NCBI RefSeq assembly: GCF_030439915.1
Contig: NZ_JAQFJG010000014.1
Coordinates: 1 to 48,420, forward strand
DNA: 48,420 bases
Reading direction: 5' to 3'
Source of the DNA: Streptococcus sp. SPS1
GTDB taxonomy: Bacteria > Bacillota > Bacilli > Lactobacillales > Streptococcaceae
Part shown: piece after piece, positions 37,400-46,599 of the stretch
Numbering within the stretch: the first letter of the stretch is position 1
How the letters are laid out: each line of letters opens with the position of its first letter
The notes under the pieces: model-generated
What the model was told of the DNA's origin: nothing
Seen by the model: only the letters and a program-made list of their open reading frames with translations
The model's database searches: none
Position numbers and translations under genes: made by a program

Positions 37400-37784
37400 T
37401 GAGGAAGTCCTCGTCAAACAGATCTTTCAACTCAGGTTTTGGTGTTTTGTCTGGAACGATTCCCGCAACGTGAATATTGACAACAGCAAGTTCCACATCA
37501 GCCATATTACGAACAGCGTCCTTAACAGCTTTTTGGATAGCCATAGCAACTTTAGGTACTTTCACACCGTACTCAAGGTAGAGATAGATGTCAGCAGTTA
37601 GCTCTTCGTTGCTTTCTTTTAAGTAGACGCCACGACCAAGAGAGAGTTTTGATAGGGTGTCAGATACGGATTTATTTGAAAATGAGTGGACACCATCAAC
37701 TTTAGCAGTTGCGATGGCAATGATTTTTTCAAGTACACGTGGAGCGATAACGATTTCGCCAAATTGTTGTTCTTCAATTCCCAT
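37392..37784 (-). CDS. Asp23/Gls24 family protein (YqhY-like)
   Basis: A 130-aa DUF322 protein: GEIVIAPRVLEKIIAIATAKVDGVHSFSN at the start, then GVYLKESNEELTADIYLYLEYGVKVPKVA and a C-terminal acidic tail. The gene order efp, this gene, nusB matches that of yqhY in Bacilli, where YqhY has been tied to control of acetyl-CoA carboxylase. That makes its closeness to the acc genes (about 1.7 kb away on the opposite strand) suggestive. Function is otherwise unknown. Confidence 0.88.
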   Translation of the reverse strand: MGIEEQQFGEIVIAPRVLEKIIAIATAKVDGVHSFSNKSVSDTLSKLSLGRGVYLKESNEELTADIYLYLEYGVKVPKVAMAIQKAVKDAVRNMADVELAVVNIHVAGIVPDKTPKPELKDLFDEDFLND

Positions 37785-37805
37785 AGAATGACCTCTTTCT
37801 AGAGA

Positions 37806-38366
37806 TTAGGCACGAGAAACGTAAGTTCCTTCTGCAGTGTTGATGATCAATTTTTGTCCAGCTTCGATGAAGTCAGGAACGTTGACAACAAGTCCAGTTT
37901 CCATAGTCGCTGGTTTACCAGAACCTGTAACTGTAGCACCTTTGATAGATGGTTGTGTTTCAGCGACTGTCAATTCAACAGTAGTTGGTACAGTTACACC
38001 GATCACTTCAGTTCCGTAGAATTGGATTTTTACATCAGAGTTTTCAAGGATGTAAAGCAATTCATTTTCAACGTTTACGACTGGGATTTCGTATTGGTCG
38101 TAAGTTTCAGTATTCATGAAGTAGGCAGTTTCATCCATTTTGTACAAGTATTGAGCTGGAACAGTCTCGATAATAGCTTGTTCGAATTTTTCTTCTGGAC
38201 GGTAGCTTGTATCAAATGTAGAACCAGTACGGACATCACGCAATTTCATACGCATGATTGTGTTCCCTTTACCTGGTTTGTGGTGGCTAGCTTCCAAAAC
38301 GCGGATCAATTTTCCGTCTGCAGTTTCAAATGTCATACCAGCTTTCAATTTGCTTGCTTCAATCAT
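37806..38366 (-). CDS. efp: Elongation factor P
   Basis: Ribosomal factor relieving stalling at polyproline stretches. The 186 aa have the three-domain beta structure. The tip loop is HHKPGKGN, with the conserved basic residue Lys33. It is first in the efp-yqhY-nusB unit. On the minus strand, TGGTAAAAT (38409-38401) is an extended -10 upstream. The Pro-rich LPXTG protein and several Pro-containing proteins here are plausible clients (inference). Confidence 0.96.
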   Translation of the reverse strand: MIEASKLKAGMTFETADGKLIRVLEASHHKPGKGNTIMRMKLRDVRTGSTFDTSYRPEEKFEQAIIETVPAQYLYKMDETAYFMNTETYDQYEIPVVNVENELLYILENSDVKIQFYGTEVIGVTVPTTVELTVAETQPSIKGATVTGSGKPATMETGLVVNVPDFIEAGQKLIINTAEGTYVSRA

Positions 38367-38400
38367 GTTTTTACCTCTTTAATAAATATTATTACTCTTC

Positions 38401-38409
38401 ATTTTACCA
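38401..38409 (-). promoter_or_regulatory. Extended -10 of the efp promoter
   Basis: On the minus strand TGGTAAAAT (TGn plus TAAAAT) lies about 35 bp before the efp ATG. The -35 region (TTTATT) is poor. Confidence 0.5.
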
Positions 38410-38527
38410 TAAAATCTTCTGGAAATAAAGCCAAAATAGTTATTGGGAGATGGTAGGGGAGAAAAAGAATATTGCCTCGTCAGGTGGAGTGGTTAATGTT
38501 AAAGAGTATCCACTATATTTCTTCTCA

Positions 38528-38679
38528 TACTCAATGGAAATCAAAGAGCAAACTAGGAAGCTAGCCGCAGGCTGCTCAAAACACTGTTTTGAGGTTGTGG
38601 ATAGAACTGACGAAGTCAGTAACCATATATACGGTAATGTGACGCTGACGTGGTTTGAAGAGATTTTCGAAGAGTATTA
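38528..38679 (-). repeat. BOX element in reverse orientation, C-B-A
   Basis: Inverted boxC (ACTCAATGGAAATCAAAGAGC...), one boxB (CAAAACACTGTTTTGAGGTTG...GACGAAGTCAG) and boxA ending TTTTCGAAGAGTATTA. It fills the gap between the divergent efp promoter and the end of the butanediol dehydrogenase gene. A short frame across it (38450-38719) is a repeat artefact. Confidence 0.92.
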
Positions 38680-38685
38680 TATTTC

Positions 38686-38713
38686 AAAAGGCCGAAGTAA
38701 GTTTACTCCGACC
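38686..38713 (-). terminator. Terminator of the butanediol dehydrogenase gene
   Basis: On the minus strand GGTCGGAGTAA pairs with TTACTTCGGCC (two G-U pairs), followed by TTTT. Confidence 0.75.
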
Positions 38714-38742
38714 TGTTAGTATTGTCTTAAAAAGATTGATTT

Positions 38743-39786
38743 TTATTCTGGTTCTACCAAAATTTTAATTTGTGACTTATCTTGAGTTAATTCGATAAAG
38801 CCTTCTTCGACGATATTTTCCAATTTAATTTTCTTAGTAACTAATTTTTCAGCAGAGAAGTAGCCTTGTTCCATCAATTCTAATACTTTAGGGAAGATAT
38901 GACGATAAGCAATGATTCCTTTTAGTGTCTTTTCTTGGATTGCAAATTCATTCGGATTGATATTTGCTTCTCGTTCCCAGATAGAGACAACCATACACTC
39001 ACCTGCCTTATGTACGGCAGCTAAGGCTTGTCCTAAAACTACTGGCACACCTGTTACTTCATAAGAAACATCTACTCCACCGTTTGTTAAACGATGAATA
39101 GCTTCAACAGCTGTTTCACCTTCTTCCGGACGGACAACGATAGCTCCTAACTCTTCAGCTTTTGCTTGACGTTCAGGTGATAGTTCAACAGCATAAATCT
39201 TAGAAGCACCCGCTGCACGAAGGGCTTCTACAATTAAGAGACCAATCGGACCTAAGCCAAAGACAGCAGCAGTATCACCAGCTTTTAGTGCTGATTGACG
39301 AACTGCATAAACTGCAACAGCAGCTGGCTCAGTGAGAGCAGCTTGCTCATAGCTTAAGCTATCTGGAATGACATGTACTAAGTCACCGTCTAAAACACAA
39401 TATTTGGCAAATCCACCGTCTGCAGCCAGACCAACAAAATTAAGATTTGGATCCAAATTATAATCACCAACTAAGTTATTCTTAGCTAGAATTGGTTCTA
39501 CAGCAACACGATCACCAACTTTAACACGGGTAACATCGCTTCCGACTTCTATGATTTCACCAGAAAATTCATGTCCCAGTGTTACCGGTGCTTTTTGACC
39601 AGAATAGACGTGCTCATCTGTTGGGATAAAGATAGGGCCATCTAAAAATTCATGGAGGTCAGTACCACAAATTCCTGTGAACTTAACTGCAACTTTTACT
39701 TGGTGCGGAAGTACTTCAGGAACTTCTACTTCTTGAATACGAACATCTTTCGCTGCATGCCAGCGAGCTGCCTTCATTGTAGCCAT
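38743..39786 (-). CDS. 2,3-butanediol dehydrogenase (zinc-dependent MDR)
   Basis: Medium-chain zinc alcohol dehydrogenase closely resembling Bacillus BdhA/ButB, which interconverts acetoin and 2,3-butanediol with NAD(H). The 347 aa include the catalytic zinc ligands Cys40 and His72-Glu73 (FTGICGTDLHEF, LGHEFSGEI) and the Rossmann loop FGLGPIGLL. The structural-zinc four-cysteine lobe is absent, which is the normal state of this subgroup (AVEPILAKNNLVGDYNLDPNLNFVG-type lobe). The gene is monocistronic. A cre between -35 and -10 predicts CcpA repression in glucose. Confidence 0.9.
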   Translation of the reverse strand: MATMKAARWHAAKDVRIQEVEVPEVLPHQVKVAVKFTGICGTDLHEFLDGPIFIPTDEHVYSGQKAPVTLGHEFSGEIIEVGSDVTRVKVGDRVAVEPILAKNNLVGDYNLDPNLNFVGLAADGGFAKYCVLDGDLVHVIPDSLSYEQAALTEPAAVAVYAVRQSALKAGDTAAVFGLGPIGLLIVEALRAAGASKIYAVELSPERQAKAEELGAIVVRPEEGETAVEAIHRLTNGGVDVSYEVTGVPVVLGQALAAVHKAGECMVVSIWEREANINPNEFAIQEKTLKGIIAYRHIFPKVLELMEQGYFSAEKLVTKKIKLENIVEEGFIELTQDKSQIKILVEPE

Positions 39787-39846
39787 ATAAATAACTCCTT
39801 TTTGTTGCGATTTTTAGTTTTCCTTTTAGGAAACTTTACACGTAAT

Positions 39847-39875
39847 ATTGTAAACGCTTTCCTTCTGTTTGTCAA
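39847..39875 (-). promoter_or_regulatory. Promoter with embedded cre site (CcpA)
   Basis: On the minus strand TTGACA (39875-39870), 17 nt and TACAAT (39852-39847). The sequence TGTAAACGCTTTCC (39849-39862, plus strand) matches the catabolite-responsive element consensus TGWAANCGNTNWCA except for one base near the end. It covers the spacer and -10, a repressing position. Confidence 0.85.
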
Positions 39876-39876
39876 G

Positions 39877-39905
39877 AAAAAACCAACCCCAGGGCTGGTT
39901 TCTTT
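39877..39905 (-). terminator. Terminator of gatCAB
   Basis: On the minus strand GAAACCAGCCC pairs with GGGTTGGTTT (one wobble), followed by a T run. It touches the -35 of the next promoter, so two units are separated by almost no spacer. Confidence 0.8.
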
Positions 39906-39911
39906 CAAATT

Positions 39912-41354
39912 TTAATCTTCTTTCAACTTCGCCAATTCTTGGGCAAGGAGTTTAAGGGCAACTTGTGGGTTGGCTTGGCCTTTGGTTGCTTTCATAAGGA
40001 ATCCTGTAAAGGCCTTATCTGCGTTGCGTTTGCCTGACTTGAAGTCGGCAACAGCAGCTTCGTTATCCGCAAAGACTTGGTGGATAATTGGAATCAAGAC
40101 AGCTGGATCTGAGATTTGAACCATACCTGCTTTCTCAACGTATTCACGCGCACCACCACCATTTTTAGCTAGGTGGACAAAGACTTTCTTGGCAATCTTA
40201 GAAGAGATAGTGCCGTCTTCGATGATGGCAATCATTTCAACCAAGTTTTCTGGCGTTAGTTCGATTTGTTCCAGTGTCTTGCCTTCAGCATTCAAGAATT
40301 GAGCAACTTCCCCTTGGAGCCAGTTAGAGACTTGTTTAGCATCACCGCCAAGGGCAACAGCTTTTTCAAAGAAGTCAGAAGTGACTTTGTTTGCAGTCAA
40401 CTGGCTAGCATCGTAGTCTGACAAGCCAAGGTCAGAGACGTAGCGAGTACGGCGTTCTTTTGGAAACTCTGGCAACTCTGTTCGCATGTCCTCAATCCAC
40501 TCGTCAGAGATTTCAAAGAGTGGTAGGTCTGGTTCTGGGAAGTAGCGGTAGTCTGCAGCACCTTCTTTGACACGCATGAGGATGGTTGCCTTGTTAGCTT
40601 CGTCATAACGGCGTGTTTCTTGGCGGATTTGACCACCTGAGCGAAGAATTTCAGCTTGACGTTGGACTTCGTATTCAAGACCCTTGCGAACATTTGAGAA
40701 GGAGTTGAGGTTTTTCAACTCTGTCTTGGTACCGAATTTCTCTTGACCATACGGACGAAGAGAGATATTGGCATCCACACGCATAGAACCTTCTTCCATC
40801 TTAACGTCAGAAATGCCAGAGTACTGGATGACTTCCTTGAGGGCTGTCAGATAAGCGTAGGCTTCTTCTGGCGAACGCATATCGGCTTCAGATACAATCT
40901 CAATTAAAGGCACCCCTTGGCGGTTGAGGTCAACATAAGAGTAGCCATCTGTACCGTGGGTGTTTTTACCAGCGTCTTCTTCTAGGTGGGCACGTTCGAT
41001 ACCGATTTTCTTAGTCGTACCGTCTTCAAGCTCCACTTCAATCCAACCGTTATAACCGATTGGCTCATCAAACTGAGAAATTTGGTAGGCCTTTGGATTA
41101 TCAGGGTAGAAGTAGTTTTTGCGGTCAAAGTGCATCTTTTTATGGATGTCCATGTTGAGGGCAAGAGCAGCCTTGATACCGGCATCGACAACACCTTTGT
41201 TGAGAACCGGCAGAACTCCTGGGAAAGACCAGTCAATCACGTTAGTGTTGGCGTTTTGGTCATTTCCAAAGTGGGCAGAAGTAGGTGAGAAGATTTTTGA
41301 ATTGGTGTTGAGCTCTACGTGGACTTCAAGTCCGATGACTGTTTCAAAGTTCAT
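39912..41354 (-). CDS. gatB: Asp-tRNA(Asn)/Glu-tRNA(Gln) amidotransferase subunit B
   Basis: Kinase and tRNA-binding subunit of GatCAB, which converts misacylated Glu-tRNA-Gln (or Asp-tRNA-Asn) to the amide. The protein has 480 aa. The cradle domain begins [19 protein letters not shown]-type substrate segments and the helical plus YqeY-like tail ([25 protein letters not shown]) follow. The ATG overlaps the stop of gatA by one base. Confidence 0.97.
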   Translation of the reverse strand: MNFETVIGLEVHVELNTNSKIFSPTSAHFGNDQNANTNVIDWSFPGVLPVLNKGVVDAGIKAALALNMDIHKKMHFDRKNYFYPDNPKAYQISQFDEPIGYNGWIEVELEDGTTKKIGIERAHLEEDAGKNTHGTDGYSYVDLNRQGVPLIEIVSEADMRSPEEAYAYLTALKEVIQYSGISDVKMEEGSMRVDANISLRPYGQEKFGTKTELKNLNSFSNVRKGLEYEVQRQAEILRSGGQIRQETRRYDEANKATILMRVKEGAADYRYFPEPDLPLFEISDEWIEDMRTELPEFPKERRTRYVSDLGLSDYDASQLTANKVTSDFFEKAVALGGDAKQVSNWLQGEVAQFLNAEGKTLEQIELTPENLVEMIAIIEDGTISSKIAKKVFVHLAKNGGGAREYVEKAGMVQISDPAVLIPIIHQVFADNEAAVADFKSGKRNADKAFTGFLMKATKGQANPQVALKLLAQELAKLKED

Positions 41355-42820
41355 TAGTTGTCACCTCCAAAAATCACGGGTTGTTGTTTGTGGTAGTCTG
41401 TTGTTGCTTCAAAGGCAGCAGCAGCTTGGTAAATGGTTTCCTCAGAGTACTTAGGACCAATCAGTTGTAGACCAACAGGTAGTCCTTGAGAAAATCCAGC
41501 AGGAATCGAAATCCCTGGAAGACCTGCCAAGTTGACTGGTATTGTCAAAAGGTCAGCCAAGTACATGGCAACTGGGTTGTGGTTGAGTGAGTCCAAGTCA
41601 TAGGCAACACTAGGAGCAGTTGGACCCAAAATCAAGTCGTAATCCGCGAAGACTTTTTCGAAATCTTGGATGATGAGGGTACGGACTTGACCAGCCTTCT
41701 TGTAGTAGGCATCGTAGTAACCTGATGAAAGACTGAAAGTACCTAGCATGATACGGCGTTTCACTTCTTCACCGAAACCTTGGCTACGGCTGTTCACATA
41801 GATTTCATCAAGATTAGTCGCATCTTCTGCGCGGTAGCCGTAACGGATACCGTCAAAACGTTGCAAGTTTGATGAAGCTTCAGATGAAGCGATGATGTAG
41901 TAAACTGCAACACCGTATTTAGAGTGAGGAAGGCTGACTTCTTCAACGATAGCACCCAGTTTTTCAAAGTGTTTGGCGACGTTTAGGATTCTTTCCTTAA
42001 CCTCTGGGTCAATCCCTTCACCAAGGTATTCTTTAGGTAAAGCGATTTTCATGCCCTTGATGTCTTGACCGATTTTTGAAGTAAAGTCGGCAATACGGAC
42101 AGGAGCAGAAGTAGAGTCTTTAGCATCTTTGCTGGCAATAGCGTTGAGCAAGAGGGCGTTTTCCTTAACAGTTGGTGCGAAAGGTCCAATCTGGTCTAAT
42201 GAGCTACCGAAGGCAATGAGACCGAAACGAGAAACTGTTCCGTAGGTTGGTTTGAGACCAACGATTCCGTTGAAGGCAGCAGGTTGGCGGATAGAACCAC
42301 CAGTGTCAGAACCAAGTGACAAGCGGACTTGCCCAGAAGCTACGGCTGCGGCAGAACCACTTGATGATCCACCAGGAACTTTTCCTTGATCCCAAGCGTT
42401 TTTAGTGGCACCATAGTGAGAAGTCTCGCCAGAACCACCCATAGCAAACTCGTCCATGTTGGTCTTTCCAACTACAATCATTCCCTTAGCTTTTGCATTG
42501 GCAACGGCTGTCGCATCAAAGATAGGCTCGTAGTTGTAGAGCATTTTTGAGGCTGCAGTTGTCAGAATACCGTCTGTAGAGATGTTATCCTTAACAGCAA
42601 GCGGAATTCCTGAAAGGACATTATCAGCGTCAATTCCAGCTTCATCAATAGCCTTAGCTTGAGCAAGGGCTTGCTCCTCAGCGATAGTAACAAAAGCATT
42701 GATAGCTGTCTCGCGAGATTTGATATCTTCAAGCGTTGCTTGGGTCAATTCAGTTGCAGAAATTTCCTTAGACACAAGGAGATTGTGCAAGTCTTCAATT
42801 GTTTTATTGTTGAAAGTCAT
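41354..42820 (-). CDS. gatA: Asp-tRNA(Asn)/Glu-tRNA(Gln) amidotransferase subunit A
   Basis: Amidase subunit that releases ammonia from glutamine. The protein has 488 aa. The Ser-cisSer-Lys triad is visible: Lys77 in LAVKDNIS, Ser152 in the [10 protein letters not shown] loop and Ser176 in [10 protein letters not shown]. It shares one base with gatC and one with gatB. Confidence 0.97.
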   Translation of the reverse strand: MTFNNKTIEDLHNLLVSKEISATELTQATLEDIKSRETAINAFVTIAEEQALAQAKAIDEAGIDADNVLSGIPLAVKDNISTDGILTTAASKMLYNYEPIFDATAVANAKAKGMIVVGKTNMDEFAMGGSGETSHYGATKNAWDQGKVPGGSSSGSAAAVASGQVRLSLGSDTGGSIRQPAAFNGIVGLKPTYGTVSRFGLIAFGSSLDQIGPFAPTVKENALLLNAIASKDAKDSTSAPVRIADFTSKIGQDIKGMKIALPKEYLGEGIDPEVKERILNVAKHFEKLGAIVEEVSLPHSKYGVAVYYIIASSEASSNLQRFDGIRYGYRAEDATNLDEIYVNSRSQGFGEEVKRRIMLGTFSLSSGYYDAYYKKAGQVRTLIIQDFEKVFADYDLILGPTAPSVAYDLDSLNHNPVAMYLADLLTIPVNLAGLPGISIPAGFSQGLPVGLQLIGPKYSEETIYQAAAAFEATTDYHKQQPVIFGGDN

Positions 42821-43122
42821 TAGGCATCTCCTCCATCGTCTAGGATAGCTGGTACCTTGATATAGTAGTTATCTTTTTCAGGTACGTTTTTAAACAAGCG
42901 ATCACGGTCTGTTCCTTCTTCGGCCACATCAGGGCGGAGTACAGTCTTGCGGTCAGCCATGGTCGTAGTAGGTGCGACACCAGTTGTGTCAACTTCGCCC
43001 AGCAATTCAACCATGTCAACAATCTTAGACAAGGTAGTCGCAAAGGCAGCAGTTTCTTCTTCAGAGAACCTTAATTTTGAAAGATTGGCAACGTGTGTTA
43101 CCTCTTCTTGCGTAATTTTCAT
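42820..43122 (-). CDS. gatC: Asp-tRNA(Asn)/Glu-tRNA(Gln) amidotransferase subunit C
   Basis: Small belt subunit (100 aa) that stabilises the GatA-GatB interface. The N-terminal [26 protein letters not shown] helix pair and C-terminal [12 protein letters not shown] are family-typical. It is first of the operon, with GAAAGGAT before the ATG. An extended -10 (TGGTAAAAT on the minus strand, 43171-43163) lies about 40 bp upstream. Confidence 0.96.
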   Translation of the reverse strand: MKITQEEVTHVANLSKLRFSEEETAAFATTLSKIVDMVELLGEVDTTGVAPTTTMADRKTVLRPDVAEEGTDRDRLFKNVPEKDNYYIKVPAILDDGGDA

Positions 43123-43216
43123 CTTACATCCTTTCGTGAAATGATGATTTTTAGTCTGTTCTATTTTACCATATTTTCCTATAAATAAGGGAGGGATAAG
43201 TGAAAAGAAATAGAAA

Positions 43217-43245
43217 TTGAAAAAAATGCTAAAATCCGATATAAT
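43217..43245 (+). promoter_or_regulatory. Promoter of prfC
   Basis: TTGAAA (43217-43222), a 17-nt spacer and TATAAT (43240-43245). The leader to the ATG is about 85 nt. Confidence 0.8.
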
Positions 43246-43334
43246 GAAGTGTTGAAAGGAATGGTAAAATCCAATGTAGAAATCATTCTTAGCTATTGAA
43301 ACAAGAAAAATAGAGAATCAAAGAAAGAGAACTT

Positions 43335-44879
43335 ATGAATATTCAAGAAGAAATTAAGAAACGTCGTACCTTTGCCATCATCTCCCACCCTGACGCGGGG
43401 AAAACAACCATCACTGAGCAATTGCTCTACTTTGGGGGCGAGATTCGTGAGGCTGGTACGGTAAAAGGGAAGAAAACAGGGACTTTTGCCAAGTCTGACT
43501 GGATGGATATCGAGAAACAACGTGGGATTTCGGTGACTTCATCTGTGATGCAATTTGACTACGATGGCAAGCGCGTCAACATCCTCGACACCCCAGGGCA
43601 CGAGGACTTTTCAGAAGATACCTATCGTACCTTGATGGCGGTGGATGCTGCGGTCATGGTCGTGGACTCTGCCAAGGGGATCGAGGCCCAAACTAAGAAA
43701 TTATTTGAGGTTGTCAAACACCGTGGCATTCCAGTCTTTACCTTTATGAACAAGCTAGACCGTGACGGACGTGAGCCACTGGACCTCTTGCAAGAGTTGG
43801 AAGAAGTCTTGGGCATTGCTAGCTACCCGATGAACTGGCCAATCGGGATGGGGAAAGCCTTTGAAGGCTTATATGACCTTTATAATCAACGCTTGGAGCT
43901 CTACAAGGGGGATGAGCGTTTTGCCAGTTTAGAAGATGGGGACAAGCTTTTTGGTAGCAATCCTTTCTACGAGCAAGTCAAGGATGACATTGAGCTTTTA
44001 AATGAAGCTGGGAATGAGTTTTCAGAGGAAGCTATTCTGGCTGGAGAATTGACACCTGTCTTCTTCGGTTCAGCTTTGACAAACTTTGGTGTGCAGACCT
44101 TCCTTGAAACCTTCCTTAAGTTTGCTCCAGAACCACATGGACACAAGAAAACAGACGGTGAAATTGTAGATCCTTACGACAAGGATTTCTCAGGATTTGT
44201 CTTTAAAATCCAAGCCAACATGGATCCTCGTCACCGTGACCGTATCGCCTTTGTTCGTATCGTGTCAGGCGAATTTGAGCGTGGTATGAGTGTTAACCTG
44301 CCTCGTACTGGTAAGGGTGCTAAACTGTCGAATGTCACTCAGTTTATGGCGGAAAGTCGTGAGAATGTGACCAACGCTGTAGCAGGTGATATTATCGGTG
44401 TTTACGATACAGGGACTTATCAGGTTGGGGATACCTTGACAGTTGGGAAAAATAAGTTTGAATTTGAACCACTGCCAACCTTTACTCCTGAGATTTTCAT
44501 GAAAGTTTCTGCTAAGAATGTCATGAAGCAAAAATCCTTCCACAAGGGAATCGAGCAATTGGTGCAAGAAGGTGCCATTCAGCTTTATAAGAATTACCAA
44601 ACAGGCGAGTATATGCTGGGAGCTGTTGGTCAACTTCAGTTTGAAGTCTTCAAACACCGTATGGAAGGAGAGTACAATGCTGAAGTGGTTATGAGCCCAA
44701 TGGGTAAAAAGACCGTTCGTTGGATCAAGCCTGAGGACTTGGATGAACGCATGTCATCAAGCCGAAATATCTTGGCTAAAGACCGTTTTGACCAACCAGT
44801 CTTCCTTTTCGAAAATGACTTTGCCCTCCGTTGGTTTGCGGATAAGTATCCAGACGTAGAGTTGGAGGAGAAGATGTAG
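43335..44879 (+). CDS. prfC: Peptide chain release factor 3
   Basis: Translational GTPase that recycles RF1/RF2 after termination. The 514 aa contain G1 SHPDAGKTT (17-25), the switch [10 protein letters not shown] motif, G4 NKLDRDGRE and the RF3-specific C-terminal domains ([19 protein letters not shown]). The gene has its own promoter. The usual short 3' end is replaced by a long structured non-coding region. Confidence 0.97.
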   Translation: MNIQEEIKKRRTFAIISHPDAGKTTITEQLLYFGGEIREAGTVKGKKTGTFAKSDWMDIEKQRGISVTSSVMQFDYDGKRVNILDTPGHEDFSEDTYRTLMAVDAAVMVVDSAKGIEAQTKKLFEVVKHRGIPVFTFMNKLDRDGREPLDLLQELEEVLGIASYPMNWPIGMGKAFEGLYDLYNQRLELYKGDERFASLEDGDKLFGSNPFYEQVKDDIELLNEAGNEFSEEAILAGELTPVFFGSALTNFGVQTFLETFLKFAPEPHGHKKTDGEIVDPYDKDFSGFVFKIQANMDPRHRDRIAFVRIVSGEFERGMSVNLPRTGKGAKLSNVTQFMAESRENVTNAVAGDIIGVYDTGTYQVGDTLTVGKNKFEFEPLPTFTPEIFMKVSAKNVMKQKSFHKGIEQLVQEGAIQLYKNYQTGEYMLGAVGQLQFEVFKHRMEGEYNAEVVMSPMGKKTVRWIKPEDLDERMSSSRNILAKDRFDQPVFLFENDFALRWFADKYPDVELEEKM

Positions 44880-44887
44880 ATCGCCAA

Positions 44888-44945
44888 AGTTACTTGATTG
44901 TGTAACAATCTAAGTAACTAACGCCAAGTTTCTATGGAACTTGGC
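44888..44945 (+). other. Two consecutive hairpins after prfC
   Basis: AGTTACTTGATTGT (44888-44901) pairs with ACAATC-T-AAGTAACT (44905-44919). GCCAAGTT (44923-44930) pairs with AACTTGGC (44938-44945). Neither is followed by a good T run, so they are RNA structure rather than clear terminators. They start nine bases after the prfC stop. Confidence 0.75.
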
Positions 44946-45425
44946 TAGGCGCTCCACTAGTAAAGTTTTACGAATAATATCGATTCATAAAACTTTCCGT
45001 CGTAACTGGTAGTGAGTGGTCTAGCTAACTGCCTTACTAACTACGTTTGGCAAATAGAATTGATTTGCAAAACTCCGTGTCGTAGTGTAACAATCAGTTT
45101 ACCTAATCGCTTCACTAGGAAAAATCCACGAATATTATCGATTCGTGGAGTTTTTGTTGTAACGGTTAGAAAGTAAGCCTAGCTAGGTGATTTCCTGAGT
45201 TGCTGTAGAAAAGTGCTTGTTTTGTCCTGGATGGAGGTTAATAGTTACTATGGTTCTTTACCTAGACAATCCATTAGGAAAAATACTTGTGTAAACCGTT
45301 ATTTTAGGACAAGTTGTAGTAAAAAGTTCCATGTTGAAACGTATGCTCCAAGGCTTATGTAAGACCGGATACGATTTGTTCGTTGTGTTGATTTTTGCAG
45401 GATGTAACTTGTTAGAGTTTTGGGA
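44945..45425 (+). repeat. Degenerate tandem array of ~79-nt hairpin units
   Basis: About six diverged units start near 44945, 45021, 45102, 45178, 45261 and 45341, spaced 76-83 nt. Units open with a CTAG/CCTAG-like block and a YTCCACTAG-like block (44954, 45112; weaker at 45032, 45191, 45271). Units 1, 2 and 3 then contain strong hairpins: 44962-44996, 45040-45086 and 45120-45155. Units 1, 3 and 6 close with a TTGTAACnGTTAG-like block (45000, 45157, 45402). No protein of sensible composition is encoded on either strand. I know no named element with this layout. Confidence 0.6.
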
Positions 45426-45428
45426 GTC

Positions 45429-45453
45429 GTCATCCTTGTAGATGACATTTTTT
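45429..45453 (+). terminator. Terminator at the end of the structured region
   Basis: GTCATC (45429-45434), loop CTTGTA and GATGAC (45441-45446) are followed by ATTTTTT. It would end any transcript that crosses the tandem array. Confidence 0.75.
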
Positions 45454-45537
45454 GAGAGCAAGTTCAGAGATGTTAAAATAAATTGATTTTTAGTTTGGCT
45501 TTTTAATTTCTTTTCCGAATAAATAGATAGAAGCATC

Positions 45538-45574
45538 AAATCTAGTAAACCTAGATTTAAAAATGTGCTATAAT
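45538..45574 (+). promoter_or_regulatory. Palindrome and -10 before the Rpn-family gene
   Basis: AAATCTAG (45538-45545) and CTAGATTT (45551-45558) form a perfect 8-bp inverted repeat with a 5-nt centre, a possible operator. TATAAT (45569-45574), with a TGC extension, follows 10 bp later. Transcription from it would start near 45581, inside the ribosome binding site of the gene. Confidence 0.5.
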
Positions 45575-45587
45575 GAAAGGAGGAAGT

Positions 45588-46511
45588 ATGACTGTACGTC
45601 ATCCGGGCATCAGCCCAACCAATGATTTGGTTGCTAAGAAAATCTTTAGCAATCCAGAAATCACTTGTCAATTTATTCGCGATATGTTGGATTTACCAGC
45701 TAAAAATGTGACGATTTTGGAGGGAAGCAATATTCACGTCTTGCCTTCCCTGCCTTATTTAGCGCAGGATTTCTATACCAGTATAGACGTCTTGGCGGAG
45801 TTGGACAATGGCACACAGGTTATCATCGAAATCCAAGTCCATCATCAGAATTTTTTCATCAATCGCCTGTGGGCTTACCTGTGCAGTCAGGTCAATCAAA
45901 ACCTAGAAAAAATTCGCCAACGAGAAGGTGATACCCACCAGAGTTACAAACACATCGCACCAGTTTATGCTATCGCAATTGTGGATAGCAATTACTTCTC
46001 AGATGATTTGGCTTTTCATAGCTTTAGCATGCGCGAAGATACGACAGGTGAGGTTTTAACCATAACCAATAATGGACAAGAAAACCATCTGGTTAAGATG
46101 GCGTTCTTGGAATTAAAAAAATACAGAGAAACCAGCAAAGACGAGGTTCGCAAGCCGTGGTTGGAGTTTTTCAGCAACAAGCCCTTTACCCAACAACCTG
46201 AGCGAGCTATCAGTCAGGCGGACCAACTGCTAGACTATAAGAGCTGGTCCGAGGAGGACAGGAAAATGTTTAGTGAACAACGCAGACGCGAAGAACAAGC
46301 ATTATTAGCACACGACTATGCCTTGGAACAAGCTGAGGAGAAAGGTTTAGAACGTGGTCTTGAACGTGGGAAAGTTGAAGGAAGGGAAGAAGGAAAAGTC
46401 TTTGCTTTCTTAGATTTAGTCCACCAAGGTTTTCTGACATCTGAGGTTGCCAGTCAGCAATTAGGCATGACTGTCGCTGAGTTTGAGGCACTGCTGGAAG
46501 AACATAAGTGA
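45588..46511 (+). CDS. Rpn family / PD-(D/E)XK nuclease-like protein
   Basis: 307-aa protein of the Rpn (recombination-promoting nuclease, PDDEXK_2 'putative transposase') family. The nuclease core is in the first 150 residues: PTNDLVAKKIFSNPE at the start, then SIDVLAELDNGTQVIIEIQV, where the Asp and the E-I-Q represent the D and E-x-Q form of the catalytic motif. Polar helices and a Glu/Lys/Arg-rich coil (EEKGLERGLERGKVEGREEG) follow. A C-terminal helical unit (LVHQGFLTSEVASQQLGM) is common to the family. The start at 45588 has AAAGGAGG four bases upstream. The frame's ATG at 45573 lies within the -10. Rpn proteins are DNA endonucleases linked to horizontal transfer and phage defence. The role here is not known. 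Confidence 0.85.
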   Translation: MTVRHPGISPTNDLVAKKIFSNPEITCQFIRDMLDLPAKNVTILEGSNIHVLPSLPYLAQDFYTSIDVLAELDNGTQVIIEIQVHHQNFFINRLWAYLCSQVNQNLEKIRQREGDTHQSYKHIAPVYAIAIVDSNYFSDDLAFHSFSMREDTTGEVLTITNNGQENHLVKMAFLELKKYRETSKDEVRKPWLEFFSNKPFTQQPERAISQADQLLDYKSWSEEDRKMFSEQRRREEQALLAHDYALEQAEEKGLERGLERGKVEGREEGKVFAFLDLVHQGFLTSEVASQQLGMTVAEFEALLEEHK

Positions 46512-46547
46512 GAAGTTTGTAAACTTTACACAATCGGAAAAGAACTA

Positions 46548-46596
46548 AAAAGGATAGCAAATCACTTGAAACAAGAGGGGGCTATCCTTTGTTTTT
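46548..46596 (+). terminator. Terminator of the Rpn-family gene
   Basis: AAAGGATAGC (46549-46558) pairs perfectly with GCTATCCTTT (46581-46590) across a 22-nt loop, followed by GTTTTT. Confidence 0.8.
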
Positions 46597-46599
46597 ATG

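Noticed and set aside
44969..44976. TACGAATA, identical to the competence sigma-X (com-box) motif
   Set aside because: It forms part of a hairpin stem in the array, no gene follows closely, and one chance match to an 8-mer is expected in a window this size.
45258..45671. Minus-strand open frame of 137 codons before the Rpn gene
   Set aside because: It overlaps the repeat array and the 5' end of the Rpn gene, has no ribosome binding site or recognisable domain, and has odd composition.
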